From: Proteles cristata cristata
Taxonomy: Eukaryota > Chordata > Mammalia > Carnivora > Hyaenidae
Assembly: GCA_017311185.1 (NCBI GenBank)
Contig: JAESUZ010003089.1
Location: 540,510-604,509, forward strand
Reading direction: 5' to 3'
DNA length: 64,000 nt
Positions 1-11,951 of the stretch are shown piece after piece. Within the stretch, counting starts at the first letter, position 1. Every line of letters starts with the position of its first letter. The translations under genes and the position numbers were made by a program. The notes under the pieces were generated by a model. That model was not told the DNA's origin. It worked only from the letters and a program-made list of their open reading frames with translations, and did not search any database.

Positions 1-1900
1 CATGACCCTGGAGGCCTGACTTCCGCATTGTTTCCGCAGTGGCGGGCCCTTTCTGGCGGAGATTTTATCTGCCCGCCGGGAAGCCCAGAGCGCGGCCAGG
101 GACGTGGGGGAGGCCGTCAGCCCCGGCTCCTCTTGCTCTGGGTGCGCTGGGGCCCCTCCCCACACTGGGTGCCCAGCCCCTTGGCCTGCCGCCTTTGGGG
201 CTAAAGGATCCCAATGTCTCGGGGTCGTCGCCAGCCCTCTGCTCAGGCTCAGGCGCGGCCAGGCCCTAGTGGGTGGGCGAACAGTTCTGAGGAAAAGGGC
301 ACTGGAGGGACGCCTCGGCCTCGTTCTCGCCCGAAGCCCACCGAGCAGCTCCGCTGGCGTGACGTCCCCTCCCTAAACGCTCACACAGCACAGGTGACAC
401 GCACATGACACCCGCCCACACTCTGCACACGACACACAGCTCTACACACACAACACACAGGCGTACAAGGCACACGCACACCAGAGGCATACACCACACA
501 CAGGCACATGCACACGGCTCCCCTGACACCTTGCCAGGAGGCCTTCCTGCCAAGGGTGACCAGCAGCCGGGCCCTGGAGCGGCCATCACCCCCTGCACAG
601 AAAGGAGCCCGGGCTGCAGGACGGGAAGTACTTGTTCCCGACTGTGCAGCAGGTCCAGGTGGGACGGCACTGAATCTAGGACAGAAAGATCCACTCTGAC
701 TCAAGTCAGTCAGCTTTCCCGCGGCCACTGCTCTTCAAGCCCGTGCCCAGGACCCTCCCGCAGGCAGGAGCACGTCCAGCGTGGGCTGCGGCAACGGAGG
801 CGGACCTGGGACCTCGCCCCGTGTGGCACCTGGAGACCCTGGACGAGGAGGCTGGCGACCGGGCCGGAGACGGAGTGCGTGTTCCAGGCTGGGCTCTGGC
901 CCCAGGGGACATCTAACGTGCAGTGGGGACCTTGGACCAGGGTCTGCGTGCAGGTCTGGGAAAGCCTGCATCAGTGATTTCCTGTTTTCGACCCTGGTTA
1001 TATAAGAAGTTAGCGTCTGGGGAAGCTGAGCGAAGGGAACATAGGAACTGTGTACTATTTTTGAAACTTCTTTGTAAGGATGAACTGATTTCAGAATGAA
1101 AGGCTGAGCGGTCTTAAAAGCAGACGGAGCTCTGCCCAACCCTTGTCCGGATGGCGCTGGGGACCCTGGAGAAAACACTCCAGATGGATGAAAACTCAGA
1201 TTCAAAATGGAGAACTTAACAATTTTAAGAAGAAACATAGGAAAATCTCTTCATATATTAACAGAAAATATTTTGAAGAAACCCACTAATACATTTAAGA
1301 ATATTAACAGTGAAAAAGTTCGCCTTTAAACATGATACGGCAACGAAGAAGACAAGACACATACGGACATACTTGGAATAATCAGTACCGGTTATCAAGA
1401 TGGACCGATTACCAAGCCCAAGGAAATTAAGGGGCAGGGTGGCTCTGGCTGTGGCCGCTGCAGGGATGGGACCCAGTGTGCGCCGGGGCCCGGTCACCAG
1501 AGAGAAGTCACTGGGGCAGGTCCAAGGTCACCCGCGAACAGCATGGTGAGGTCATCAGGCTGGAGACTGACCCACCTGCCGCGGTTCCTCTAACTCCTCT
1601 CCCCTGCCCCGCATACACGCCCTCGCTCAGGGTGTGTGGGTTGCGTGGGTGTGAAGGGGGGAGGGAACCAGCCCAGGCCCCCTCCCCCCCACCAGCCTCT
1701 GCCTAGGATGCCCCTGGGCATCGGCCACTGGGCCCTGGGCAGATGCCCCCGGGGAGAGTCCCGGCAGAGCCGACCCTGGTCATAGCCCCTCGGGCCACGG
1801 GCACTTGCAGGGCTGAGGGGAAACCAAGCGGAAGCCCAGGCCCCTCCCAGGCTGGCCGCGCGAGCCACCCCCCCTGTTCTAGCGGCCGAATGGCAAGCGA
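1..1900. other. Intergenic flank, no gene recognised
   Basis: GC-rich sequence downstream of the minus-strand LY6 gene. A CA-rich imperfect repeat lies at about 400-515. The part from about 1020 to 1450 is richer in A+T and may be an old repeat that I cannot name. No open frame shows a domain, and no splice-supported exon was found. Confidence 0.6.
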
Positions 1901-1923
1901 AGAACACCGGGGCGTTGAAAGCC

Positions 1924-1929
1924 TTTATT
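1924..1929 (-). promoter_or_regulatory. Poly(A) signal AATAAA
   Basis: TTTATT on the plus strand reads AATAAA on the minus strand, about 335 bases after the stop codon of the LY6-family gene. It is the first canonical signal downstream of that stop. Confidence 0.7.
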
Positions 1930-2125
1930 CTGTCTCGGTTGCTGGCACCCCGCTTGCGGGACCCCGGGCCGCGCTGCGGGCTCCGCTTTCCTAGGGGCTC
2001 CCAGCCCAGGAGGGGCTCGGCGGTCCCTGCATCGCGGGTCAGCGGTCAGTTGACGGTGTTTGCAAAAGGAGGCAGGCTTGTGGGCGGGGCTGGCGGGGGA
2101 GGGGGTGGGGGGCAGGAGGGCCTGC

Positions 2126-2245
2126 GCGCGTGCGGGTGCCGGTACGTGCGCGCGCGCAGGGGCAGGCGCGCGCGGGCGCACGTGCACGCATGCGCGTGGG
2201 AGCCCGCTCGCCGGCCGCGGCGCGCGCGGCGTCGGGGCGCTGCTC
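2126..2245. repeat. Alternating purine-pyrimidine CpG tract
   Basis: The tract is built of GCGCGCG, GTGCGGGTGCC and CGCGCGCAGG type runs with many CpG dinucleotides. Alternating CG/CA sequence of this kind is known to favour Z-DNA. It lies in the 3' UTR of the minus-strand LY6 gene. Confidence 0.6.
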
Positions 2246-2263
2246 CCCGGGCGCGCCGGGCGC

Positions 2264-3136
2264 TCACAGCAGCGCCCAGAGGAGCGCAGGCCCGAGGCTG
2301 AGCAGGAGCCCGCCCGCCAGGGCCCAGAGGCTGCGCCCCGCCCGGGCCACCCCGTTACACAGGTCCTTTTCACAGCACGACACCCCCTCCACTTCGAACT
2401 TCATCAGGCCGTCCGGGATCTGGCTCCCTGGGCTGGTTTTCGGGGAGAGCTGATTCAAGATCTTCGAGACCTCCTCACAGGAGGGGGCGCAGCCCTTGTG
2501 CTGAGTCTTCACCTTCATTCCTGTGGGTGAGGAGGGAGGAGCCTGGCACGGGAGGCCCCCTGAGGCCGTCCCCATCACCCACTCCCTGGGGGCACGTCGC
2601 CCCCCAGTCCTCCGCCGGGGTCCCCTCCTGCCCACCCAGCCCCCACTCGCTCCCCCAGGCCAGCCGCCCTCCATGCAGATGGGGACACAGGGAGGCTGGG
2701 GGAGGCGCCCTGCCATACCTACCCTAGTCAGAGCTGCTGGGGGAGCCTCAGGGCAGAGCTCCCTGAACCTCCCCCATCCTCCGGGGGCTGGGGACTCACC
2801 ATTGGCCAAGGTCACGGCTATGTTACTGCTGAAGCAGACGCCAGACATGGCACATGGGCTGGGCTGGGGCTGGCACTGGTTGTTGCTCACCAAGCCCAAG
2901 CAGCTGTAGCACTGCAGGCTGAGGCCTGGGCCGGTGGGGGCACAGGAAGGCTGGGCTTAGACCCCTGGGTCGGGGAGTGCCTAGAGGGCAGCCCCTCACG
3001 GGCACAGAACCACACAGCCTCTCGCGGGGGCATCGCCACCCATCCGCCCCAGCGCAGGCCCCTGCCCGGTGCCCCGATGCTCACCACGCTCCCAGCTTAG
3101 CAGGAACACCAGCAGAGCAAGCTGGATGCCTCTCAT
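2264..3136 (-). CDS. LY6-family GPI-anchored LU-domain protein (LY6A/LY6S/LY6H-like), three coding exons
   Basis: Exons on the minus strand are 3136-3085, 2925-2800 and 2520-2264 (52+126+257 nt), giving 144 residues and a TGA stop. All introns are GT-AG and phase 1, as usual in this family. Residues 1-17 (MRGIQLALLVFLLSWER) form a signal peptide. The LU domain starts at LQCYSC (Cys23, Cys26) and has the ten canonical cysteines, ending in SCCEKDLCNG. A hydrophobic tail, WALAGGLLLSLGPALLWALL, follows and is a GPI signal, so the mature protein should sit on the outer plasma membrane. No N-glycosylation sequon is visible. The last exon closely resembles the LY6H C-terminus as I remember it. The first exon and the LQCYSC start look more like the LY6A/LY6S group. 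Ligand and function are unknown. The family is certain; orthology is not, so no symbol is given. Confidence 0.88.
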
Positions 3137-3856
3137 GGCTCCTGAAGATGACACGTGTAGAGGGGCTCCCTGGGGGACCCCAGACTCAGGTTCCTACCTC
3201 CTGGACCCGGGCCTCCCTGGCTGACCCCTCCTGGGCCCCCGCGGCCAGGATTCGGATGGGGTTCCCTCCCGGGTCGCTCACTTACAAGCGTCAGGCTCCC
3301 TTCGTGGCGAGCTGGCATCTGGAGCCACTTCCCTGGTGGCCTAATAACTTGCTCTGCAGTCTGTGGGTGCCCCACCCAGAGGAAGCTGGGGCGGGGCTCT
3401 CCCGTCTCCTCCCCTTCCCGGAGATCCAGCCGCCAGACCCCAGGCAGGACCCTGAGTCCCAGACCAAGAAGGGGTGTCACCTAGCTGAGCAACAGTGGTT
3501 TTGGGAAAATTCTAGGAGGAAGCTGGGTGCCCCTCCCTCCTCCGCCCTCCTCCCCAGGTTTCTGGCTCCACCTTCAGAGATCATCTGTTTCCCTCTGCTC
3601 CCCCAGTGCCCCCTCTGCCGTCCCACAAGCCTGTGGTGTCCTGCATGCATTGTACCCTCCAAAATACCACTAAAAATCACAAAAGCAGAAAAAATTTTTT
3701 GAATGCTTAAATGCATTGTTTTTTCATTTTCCTGCTGCACTTGACTTCCATGCAGTAATGGGTGTCAAGCAGCTCATTGTATGGCCTCTCTTCCTTGTAC
3801 ATTTGTTCTTAGGTAGAATTTATAATTTATATAAACTTTTTAAAAAATATTTATTT
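3137..3856. other. 5' flank of the minus-strand LY6 gene
   Basis: The 5' UTR or a non-coding first exon of the minus-strand gene should lie here, but I could not fix a transcription start, TATA box or 5' splice junction. The interval changes from GC-rich near the gene to A+T-rich after about 3660. No second coding exon was recognised. Confidence 0.5.
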
Positions 3857-4063
3857 GGGGCGCCTGGGTGGCTCAGTCAGCTAAGCGTCCGACTTCGGTT
3901 CAGATCATGATCTCACGGTTCGTGGGTTCCAGCCCCACGTCGGGCTCTGTGCTGACAGCTCCGAGCCTGGAGCCTGCTTCAGATGTTGTGTCTCCCTCTC
4001 TCTCTGACCCTCCCCTGCTCACAGTGTCTCTCTCTCTCTCAGAAATAAATAGACCATTTAAAA
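3857..4063 (+). mobile_element. CAN SINE (tRNA-Lys-derived), plus
   Basis: It has the GGGGCGCCTGGGTGGCTCAG head, the tRNA-like B-box region GGGTTCCAGCCCC, a TC-rich stretch and an AAATAAATAG tail. It abuts another SINE in the opposite orientation. Confidence 0.93.
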
Positions 4064-4249
4064 GATATTTATCTTTGGAAGCGCACAAGCGGGGGAGGGG
4101 CAGAAAGAGGGGGGACAAAAGATCCAACGTGGGCTCTGTGCTGACAGGCTGACAGCAGTGAGCCTGATGTGGGGCTTGAACTCACAACCGTGAGATCCTG
4201 ACTTGAGTCAAAGTTGAATGCTCAGCTGACTGAGCCTCCAAGGCGCCCC
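4064..4249 (-). mobile_element. CAN SINE, minus, diverged
   Basis: Reads on the minus strand from GGGGCGCCTTGGAGGCTCAG to a short A+T-rich tail. Many mismatches to the consensus suggest an older copy. Confidence 0.85.
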
Positions 4250-4261
4250 TAGAATTTAAAT

Positions 4262-4483
4262 GATTTTTTTAAATATTTTTTTTATTTATTTATAGGAGAG
4301 AGAGAGAGACAGCGTGAGCAGGGGAGGGTCAGAGAGAGAGGGAGATACAGACTCTGAAACAGGCTCCAGGCTCCGAGCTGGCAGTCAGCACAGAGCCCGA
4401 CGCAGGGCTTGAACGCACGAACCGCGAGATCATGACCTAAGCAAAAGTCGGATGCTTAACTGACTAAGCCACCCAGGCGCCCC
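4262..4483 (-). mobile_element. CAN SINE, minus, with target-site duplication
   Basis: Full-length copy flanked by the direct repeat CTAGAATTTAAAT (4249-4261 and 4483-4495). It inserted right next to the head of the older SINE on its left. Confidence 0.93.
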
Positions 4484-4495
4484 TAGAATTTAAAT

Positions 4496-4819
4496 AATCT
4501 TAAAGATCCAGTGGATATAAGATTAGCTTATCTGACTAGCAAATTCAAACAGAATAAAAATGTATGCTCATATTATACTCAGTGACGAGCACTCAGGAGG
4601 CATGGCTGTGTTTACCAACGATCTCCAACTAGACTTATTTACCCAAGATTTACCTAAATCACATAAACTTGAACCGCGTTTGGTTCGTTTTGAAATTTAT
4701 GAGTTTTAGGGATACTTTGTCTATGTGAGCCCTCACTTATATCTAAGCAAATTAGAACAATTCTCTGCACAGGTGTTCATAAATTATTTTGATGATCTTA
4801 TCCAAAGGCAGGAGAAGAT

Positions 4820-4870
<51 letters not shown>

Positions 4871-4960
4871 CATAGTGTACGTATAAACATCTGGAAAGAT
4901 ACAGATAGGTATGGGGTACCTTTATTCCAAAATTTCAGCAGAAGCCCAGGCAAAAACAGA
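4496..4960. other. A+T-rich unassigned sequence with (AC)n
   Basis: Low-GC sequence, probably an old transposon remnant that I cannot name. It ends in the dinucleotide repeat listed separately. No open frame of note. Confidence 0.5.
4831..4868 (+). repeat. (AC)n microsatellite
   Basis: About 19 uninterrupted AC units, so probably length-polymorphic. Confidence 0.95.
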
Positions 4961-7900
4961 GCCGAAAGCCCCCTGGTTTATGTAAAACACTTGGTTCTTA
5001 TCTTCACCCCACTTTCTATTTTTCTTTGACCCCCATTTCTGCAGAGGAGATCATGAGAGGGTCCTAAGCTCAACATGAGGGGGTCGCTTCCCATGAGTGT
5101 TTCTGGAACACGCCTCGAGCGTTCCTCCTGGCCCGCTGTGCTGTGTGGTCTCCTAGGGGCGGGGACGACACCCGGGTTGAGGTGCTGAGGGGTTGGCAAG
5201 CGGTCGTCCGTGCCTCTCAGCCTCCGTGGTTGTCGTCGGGTCCCTGCGTCCCTGAGGGGCCCTGAGGGTGGCAGGCAGCCTCAGGTTTGAGTGACCGTAG
5301 AGGCTGAGCGTGGAGCGGGAAGGAGACAGAGGGGAGGCCGGGGTCTGATAGAGAAGAGTTGAGGGACTCCGGGTCCCTGGCAGGGAGGTGGGGGGGGGGG
5401 GCGGGGAAGGGGAGTGTGGGGACAGACAGGCCTTAGAGGAACTAGTTTGGGGAGACTTTCAGTTTCTTCAGGAGGTCGCTGAAGGTCCAGTTATCTTCGT
5501 AAAATCTTGCCAACGGGGAGGAAGTGAACAGCCAGCACCATCGGGGCTAAGCGGGGGCTGGGTGGGGGTCTGAGCAGGGGAGGGGGGCTCCCGGAGCGTG
5601 GCCTCTTGCTCGGAAAGAGCATCCTGAACGGCGAGGGGCTACATCTCAACCAAGTCTGACCTCAGGGCCAAGCTCCATGTTCTAATCCAGGGCGCACGTG
5701 TGACAGGCCCCGTGGTGGCCCTCCCACCCCGCCAGCCCCACCCCATGGTACTGGAGGCTTCGGCCCGGGAGCCCCTTCTCCGCAGGCCCAGCTGCAAGCC
5801 CCCAGGGGCGCCCCAGCACGGACGGCACTAACCCTTGGTACACGATGTGTTTCCCTGTGTGGACGTACCTGTGAGAAAGTCTGATCTACGACGAGCCGCA
5901 GCAAGAGATCAACCCGCAGAAGCCACAAGGCAAGGAGGCGCCCCGTGAGCCCGCGCTCTCCCGCAGCACCCGCCTGCCCTGGCCCTTCTCCCGAGCGGCT
6001 GGGACATGGAATGGCCACGTGACCGCGGGAGCGAGGGAGGGGGAGGACCCACGGCCTGCGGGCCGCGCCCACACGGCGACGGAGTCCAGGCAGAGTGAAA
6101 CTGCAGCCGAGGGACCATCGTGCCTCATCCGTGACTATCTGGAGGCGGCCCGTGAAGAAATAGTTAAGGGCACGTGAGGGCATATGGACGCGCACTACTC
6201 CCATCAGACCCACGCCCTCAGAAGAAGACATATGGACACATGTCGAGTGTCAGCATCGGAAGAGGTCAGGGGCGGGACGTGACCACGGGTAGGCCGGGGG
6301 CCCTGTCCTTGGAAGGTGCTCTCTGCCAGCCCCTCCTGGAGCGGGCGCTGTTCCAAGACGCAGCCTTCACAGAGGAACCTGGCATTGGGACGCTCTGGAC
6401 CCCGTTAGGGCCTCTGCATAAACTTGGAAGGCGAGGCAGGCAGGCCCCGAGATCTGGGGTCTTGTGGCGTCCACGGCAAGCCTCGCATGTGACTTCCTTT
6501 GCTGATAAACCCGTCACCCGCCTGCCTCCCTGCCCATCTCCCCCTGCCCTCTGTGTACCCGGCCAGTTTGCAAACCACCAGCCAGAGACGAATGTTGCAT
6601 GGACAGCTGTCCCTACCGCGCTCTAGACCAGCACCCAGAGCACGGGCTCAGGGCGCGGACCCAAGGCTTCAGAGAGGCACACCTGGGGGCAGGGACGGGG
6701 GTGGGGGGGAGGGGGTCTAGTGACGAATCTGATCCTTCGGGCTCTTAACTGAAGAGTGACGCTGACACTTTCTCCAGTGGTAGGAAGACGATGCTCAAGA
6801 TGCTGCAGTAAGAGCTCGGCTGCTCGCCAGAGCATCTTGGTCAGACGGTACCTGAAAATAAGCCAGCAGATAATGGCAATGACTCTCATTGGTACCTAGT
6901 CCAGTCCGTCATAACCCGGCCTGCAAATTTCCCCTGGAGCAAGTCACGCAGACTCACAGGCTTCCGCTTGGTCTCAGAAAGCCCTTGCCAGGCCTTGGCC
7001 CCCACGTTTCTCTTCGCTACTCTTAGGGGACAGGAATCCTGATGTGAGCACGTCCCCGGCAGGAGCAGTTGTCCCTGCCAGGGGACATTTTGGCCGTGTC
7101 CGGGGTGTGGAGACGTGGGTGAAGGGAAGAGGGCTGGGTCTGAGAGAATGCACAGGAGACGCAGCAAATCTGAGAGGTTCAGATGTCCAAGGCACCCAAG
7201 AGGCAGTGTGGACGGGGAGTGAGGTGGGAGGTACGTTCTGAGCATCCATCGTGCGCTGCACAACCTCGAAGAAACGCCCCAACCCTCCTGGTGGACGCTG
7301 TTCTACCATCTCCCGGCCACGGCCACAGGTGGCCGGAGCGGTGACGTGCACACACTCGGGGCTCAGAACTGCTCTCTGCCCCAGAGCTGAGGAGCCGGGG
7401 CAAGCCCCCTCCTCCTGGTCTGTATTGCTGTATTCACCCCGCTTACCGGGTGTGGACCTGGGGGTGTCCACCCCGTCCGGGAGGCTGAGGCCCGTCTGGG
7501 TGCAGCGCGGCGCTCACATTACCGCAGACGCAGTGCTGCGAGCCTCGGGGCCAGCCTCTGTGTCCTGCCCCGTCCCGTCCGGCGGGGGGGACATCCTGCC
7601 TTTCTGGCATCAGAAATGTTCCAGGCTCCTTTGTTCTTCTCCGGCCCCGGCCCTGGAGCGGCCGTTTCTCCCAGGAGCCCTCCTACTTCTTGGTGGAGAG
7701 CCGTTCCAGGGTCCTAGACGCGCTGCGGCACATCCATGCCTGGGCCTATGGGAACCACGAGTTCAAGCCAGCGTCTGCGTGTGATCCAACACGGGGGAGA
7801 GGGGGGCTTCCCTCATCGTCTCTGCCACAGGCTCCACTGCCTGCAGTGTGCCCTCTGTTCACTCAGTCCCCCTCCAGGTAGCCAGTCTCCCATCTCCCCT
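4961..7900. other. Intergenic, no gene recognised
   Basis: Mixed-composition sequence. A G-run occurs at about 5390-5405 and another at about 6700-6715. The open frames present are short, overlap on both strands and show no domain. I see no splice-consistent exon set and no clear repeat family. Confidence 0.5.
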
Positions 7901-7904
7901 CTTC

Positions 7905-8110
7905 TGGGTTGGACTGTGTTCCCCAAAAGATACACTCGAGTCCTGGCCGCCAGTGGATTTGAGCTTTTCTGGCAGTAGGGTCGCTGCAGACAGACTTGGC
8001 TGAGCTGCGCCTGTACTGCCGTGGGGTATGGCCAGTCCTACGTGACTAGCGTCCTTATAAAGAGACAGGCGTGCAGGGAGAGGAGCGCCGAGCGGCCACA
8101 GGGGCAGAGA
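7905..8110 (+). mobile_element. MLT1-like LTR fragment (MaLR)
   Basis: The string GGACTGTGTTCCCCAAAAGAT, then AGGGTCGCTGCAGA and GTCCTTATAAAGAGACAG, follows in order the start of MLT1-type mammalian LTRs as I know them. It is diverged and truncated. Confidence 0.7.
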
Positions 8111-10275
8111 CTGGAGAGGCGCAGGCAGGAGCCAGGGACCTCCAAGGGCAGCCGGCCCCTGCCAGAGTCAGGGGAGGCGGGCCTGCCCCTCGGTCTTCAG
8201 AGGGGCCCCAGCCCATCCCAGCAGTCAGGAAGGTGACAAAAAACATTTCCAGTGTTGGAAGCCACCTGGGGTTTGAGTCTTTTGTAGGGGCAGCCCCTCC
8301 CCTGCCGTGAGCCCGGATGCCCATCTCTGCGGCTGCTGTGGGGGTTCCCACCTGCTGAGCACCCCCCTCCCATCCCCTCGCCATCTGGAGCCCCTCGAAG
8401 CAGAGAATGAGGGTGACCTATCCCGGTGCCCGAGGGATACAAGCTTATCACTTCAGTCATGGTGTGTGTGGGGGGGGAATGATGAACTGGATTTGCTGGG
8501 GTCCGTCCCTCCTCATGCTCCTCGGCCCGACAGCCCCCACCAGTGGGGGAGCTGAGAATCCCTACGGATTCTGGGGCTGGGTCGGAGACCCCGCGGGGAG
8601 CCCCCCCTCCCCGTACCTGCGTGCTCCTGAGCTTGTCAGTGCGCGCAGTCGCAGGGGGAGCCGAGGCAGCCCCCACCGGGACTGCTCACCCCCCACCCTC
8701 CGGCCTCGTGTGCGGTGTCTCCCCAAACCCGACACAGGCCAGCTGCTGGGGGCTGGGGTCCGGGTGGGGGGACAGGAGAGCCGGGGCGAGTCCCCGCGGG
8801 TCTGGAGACAAGGGCGAGCCAACCCAGCCTTCCCGGGGAGCCCCGTCCTCTGCCAGGACTTGGACAATTAAAATGCGCCTGGAGAGGGGAGGGGGCTCTT
8901 TCACGCTCAGTGTAAAGCGATTTCCAACAAGTAAAGGAAGCTGGAACCCCTCCCCTCCCCCCGCGAAGCCCCAGGAATTGGGGTCCAGGGATGTTAGGTC
9001 AGGCAGGTAACGCCTTCCGGACCCCAGTGACACACCCCTTGTTTCTGTAGCTCCTGTTCTTCAAGAGCAGAGTGCCGGCCCCTGGGGGAAGTGGGGGGGA
9101 CATGGGGGACATAGAAAAGGAAACTTCTCTGCGGTAAGGAGACCTGGATGACTGCACTAAGCCGGGCGTGTGCTGCCAGGTAACGTCCTCCAGGCCAGGA
9201 GCGTGGGGGAGGCGGAGTTGCAATTTTACCATTTATTTTGTAATTTCAATCTAGAGAAAGGGATATTTGCGCAAAGTCGGAAAAGGGAGAGAGAGCAGTT
9301 AGTTCGCAGCGTGCCTCGAGGGTTCCATGAACAGCAGCGAGGGGAGGGGTGCCGGGCAGCATCTGAAGAGGCCGCTGGCCAGAACAGGGGTCCATCTCCA
9401 CTGCTCTGAGGGCCGCCGGCAGGATTTCCTTCTGAACAACCAGTAAACTTGGTGAAGGAAGAATAGGCCCTTGCTGAGGAAATTCTGATTGTATTTGCAC
9501 AGACAATGGAATGTTCTGTAGCTGCTAAATTAAGCGAGAGGTCCTTCGCCCTTCCTGGGATGTGTGTGTGCCCTGCTCCATAGGGCACGTGTGCCACCGT
9601 GTCTGTGTCTCGGCGGGGACATGGTGCGGCTTGGCTCCCCCGGAGGTTCACTTCCACTTTTTAACATTTTTATGTTCACTTAATCTCTTTCGCACTCCCG
9701 TGATTGAGCCCCTCCCGGCAGAGGGGCGCAGCCAGGTCCGGGATGGCACCTCCCATCCTGGCTGCCACTCAGCCCCCGGGGGGGCGGGGGGCCAGGCTCC
9801 GGCGGGGCGGCGCACTGGGTGGGCCGCCTTGGCAGGGGCGCGGTGCTGGCAGGCAGTGAGGACTCCGGGCCTCCGAAGCCAGGGCCAGGAAATCATACTT
9901 GACCTGGAGCACACTGGGAGCCTCTGGACACAGACGAACCAAGCTTTTAGAATCTCTAACAGAGCTTAATTCCAACCCAAGTCAGGACAGCGGGCCCAGG
10001 GGCATGCAGTTCTCAGGGAAGAAAGTGCTGTGGAGTTTTTACAGGGTTATATATGACTTTACATCTTGTCAAAGCTCAAGGTTATAGATTAGCATCTCAG
10101 GCAGGAAGCACAAGTTCAATGCCAAGGAATGCGGAGTGTAGAACTGGTCGACACATTACGAACCAGACGGTTTTCCTTCAGACTATTCGTTCCCTACGCA
10201 GGTGCCGTCAACCCGGCTTTTGGTTTAAAGAAAGTTTACGCAGGGTCACGCCGACTTAGAAAGAAATCTAAAGGG
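8111..10275. other. Intergenic, no gene recognised
   Basis: GC-rich until about 9200, then more balanced. Several open frames of 80-160 codons overlap on both strands without domains. Nothing here can be supported as a gene. Confidence 0.5.
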
Positions 10276-11693
10276 GCGCGCCTTATTTTTTTCTAAATGT
10301 AATTATCGTCAAGTTGGCTAACGTACAGTGTGTACAGTGTGCTCTTGGCTTCATGAGTAGATCCCCAAGATTCATCGCTTCCATACACCACCCGGTGCTC
10401 TTCCCAGGAAGTGCTCTCCTCAATGCCCATCACCCACTTTCCCCGCCCACCCGCCCCCGCTTCAACCGTCAGTTCAGTTCTCTCTCTGTATTTAAGAGTC
10501 TCTTACAGTTTGCCTCCCTCCCTCTCTGTTTGAAACTGTTTCCCCATCCCTCCCCCCACAGTCTTCTGTTAAGTTTCTCAAGTGAAACTTATGAGTGAAA
10601 ACATGTGATGTCTTTCTGTGACTGACTTATTTCACTCAGCATAACTCCAGTTCCATCCAGGTTGTTGCAAATGGCAGGATTTCATTCTTTCTCATTGAGT
10701 AGTATCCCACTGTATGTATAGAAACTACATCTTCTTTATCCGTTTGTCAGTTGATGGACATTTGGGCTTTTTCCATACGGTGGCTATTGTTGATAGAGTT
10801 GCTATAAACATTGGGGCGCATCTGCCCCTTCAAATCAGCATTTTTGTGTCCTTTGGATAAATTCCTAGTAGTGCAACTACTGGGTCCTAGGGGAGTTCTA
10901 TTTTTAATTTTTTGAGGAACATCCACACTGGTTTCCAGAGGGGCTGCACCCGTTTGCATGCCCACCAGCAGTGCCGGAGGGCGCCCGTGTCTCCACGTCC
11001 TGCCCGCATCTGGGCTCCTCTGATGTGCTCATTTCAGCCACTCCGACCGGCGTGAGGTGGTGTCTCAGTGTGGTTTTCACTTGTATTTCCCTGGTGATGC
11101 GGGACGTTGACCATTTTTTCATGTGTCTGTTTGCCACCTGGATGTCTTCTATGGAAAAGAGTCTATTCATGTCTTCTGCCCATTTTTTCACTGGATTATT
11201 TGTTTTTCAGAGATAGAGTTTGGTATGTTCTTTATGTATTTTGGATACTAACCCTTTATCTGCCGTGCGTTTTGCAAATATCTTTTCCCACTTCATCAGT
11301 TGGCTTTTAGTCTTGCTGATCGTTCCCTTTGCCGAGCGGCAGCTTTTCACCTTGATGAGGTCCCAGTAGTTCATCTTTCCTTCTGTTTCTCTCGCTTCCG
11401 AAGATGTGTTGAATAAGAAGTTGCTGCGGCCAAGGTCAGAGAGGTTTTTGCCTGCTTCCTGCTGGAGGATTTTAATGGCTTCCTGTCTTATGTTTAGGTC
11501 TTTCATCCACTCTGAGGTTATCTGTGTGTCTGGTGTAAGAAGGTGGCCCAGGCTCGTTCTTCTGCACATCGCTGTCCAGTGTTCCCAGCACCACTTGCTG
11601 AAGAGACTGTCGTTATGCCGTTCGGTATTCCTGCTTTGTCGGAGATTAGTTTGCCGTACGTTTGTGGGTCCATTTCTGGGTTCTCTATTCTGT
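10276..11693 (-). mobile_element. L1 LINE 3' end with ORF2 C-terminal remnant
   Basis: On the minus strand, frames in 11569-11207 and 11191-10904 give L1 ORF2 C-terminal protein, with landmarks [55 protein letters not shown] and [10 protein letters not shown]. Below about 10900 comes the 3' UTR. Frameshifts separate the pieces, so the element is dead. It continues at 12190-12290 beyond inserted SINEs. Confidence 0.9.
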
Positions 11694-11702
11694 TTTATTT
11701 AC

Positions 11703-11749
<47 letters not shown>

Positions 11750-11940
11750 TTTCTGAGATAGAGAGAGAGACAGCGTGAGCAGGGGAGGGTCAGAGAGGGA
11801 GACACAGAATCCGAAACAGGCTCCAGGCTCTGAGCCGGCAGTCAGCACAGAGCCCAACGCGGGGCTTGAACCCACAAACCGCGAGATCATGACCTAAGCG
11901 AAAGTCGGTTGCTTAACTGACTAAGCCACCTAGGCGCCCC
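11694..11940 (-). mobile_element. CAN SINE, minus, with long (TTTA)n tail, inside L1
   Basis: The A-rich tail is expanded as about 14 TTTA units (11700-11752). The head ends at GGGGCGCCTAGGTGGCTTAG. It and its neighbour interrupt the L1. TTCTCTATTCTGTT occurs on both sides of the pair (11681-11694 and 12190-12203). Confidence 0.93.
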
Positions 11941-11951
11941 TAGTTTTTGCT

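Larger units (their letters stand above)
1905..2263 (-). other. 3' UTR of the minus-strand LY6 gene, CpG-rich
   Basis: This stretch runs from the stop codon to just past an AATAAA on the minus strand. It is unusually CpG-rich, with alternating CG/CA runs at about 2126-2240. The limit is inferred from the poly(A) signal rather than from transcript data. Confidence 0.65.

Noticed and set aside
405..977. 190-codon plus frame rich in His and Thr
   Set aside because: It begins in the CA-rich repeat, which translates as His/Thr, and has no domain afterwards.
3857..3935. tRNA-Lys-like sequence as a tRNA gene
   Set aside because: It and about 40 relatives are the tRNA-derived heads of SINEs and are fused to the SINE body.
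10904..11569. L1 ORF2 frames as an active reverse transcriptase gene
   Set aside because: Only the C-terminal part is present, broken by frameshifts and SINEs.
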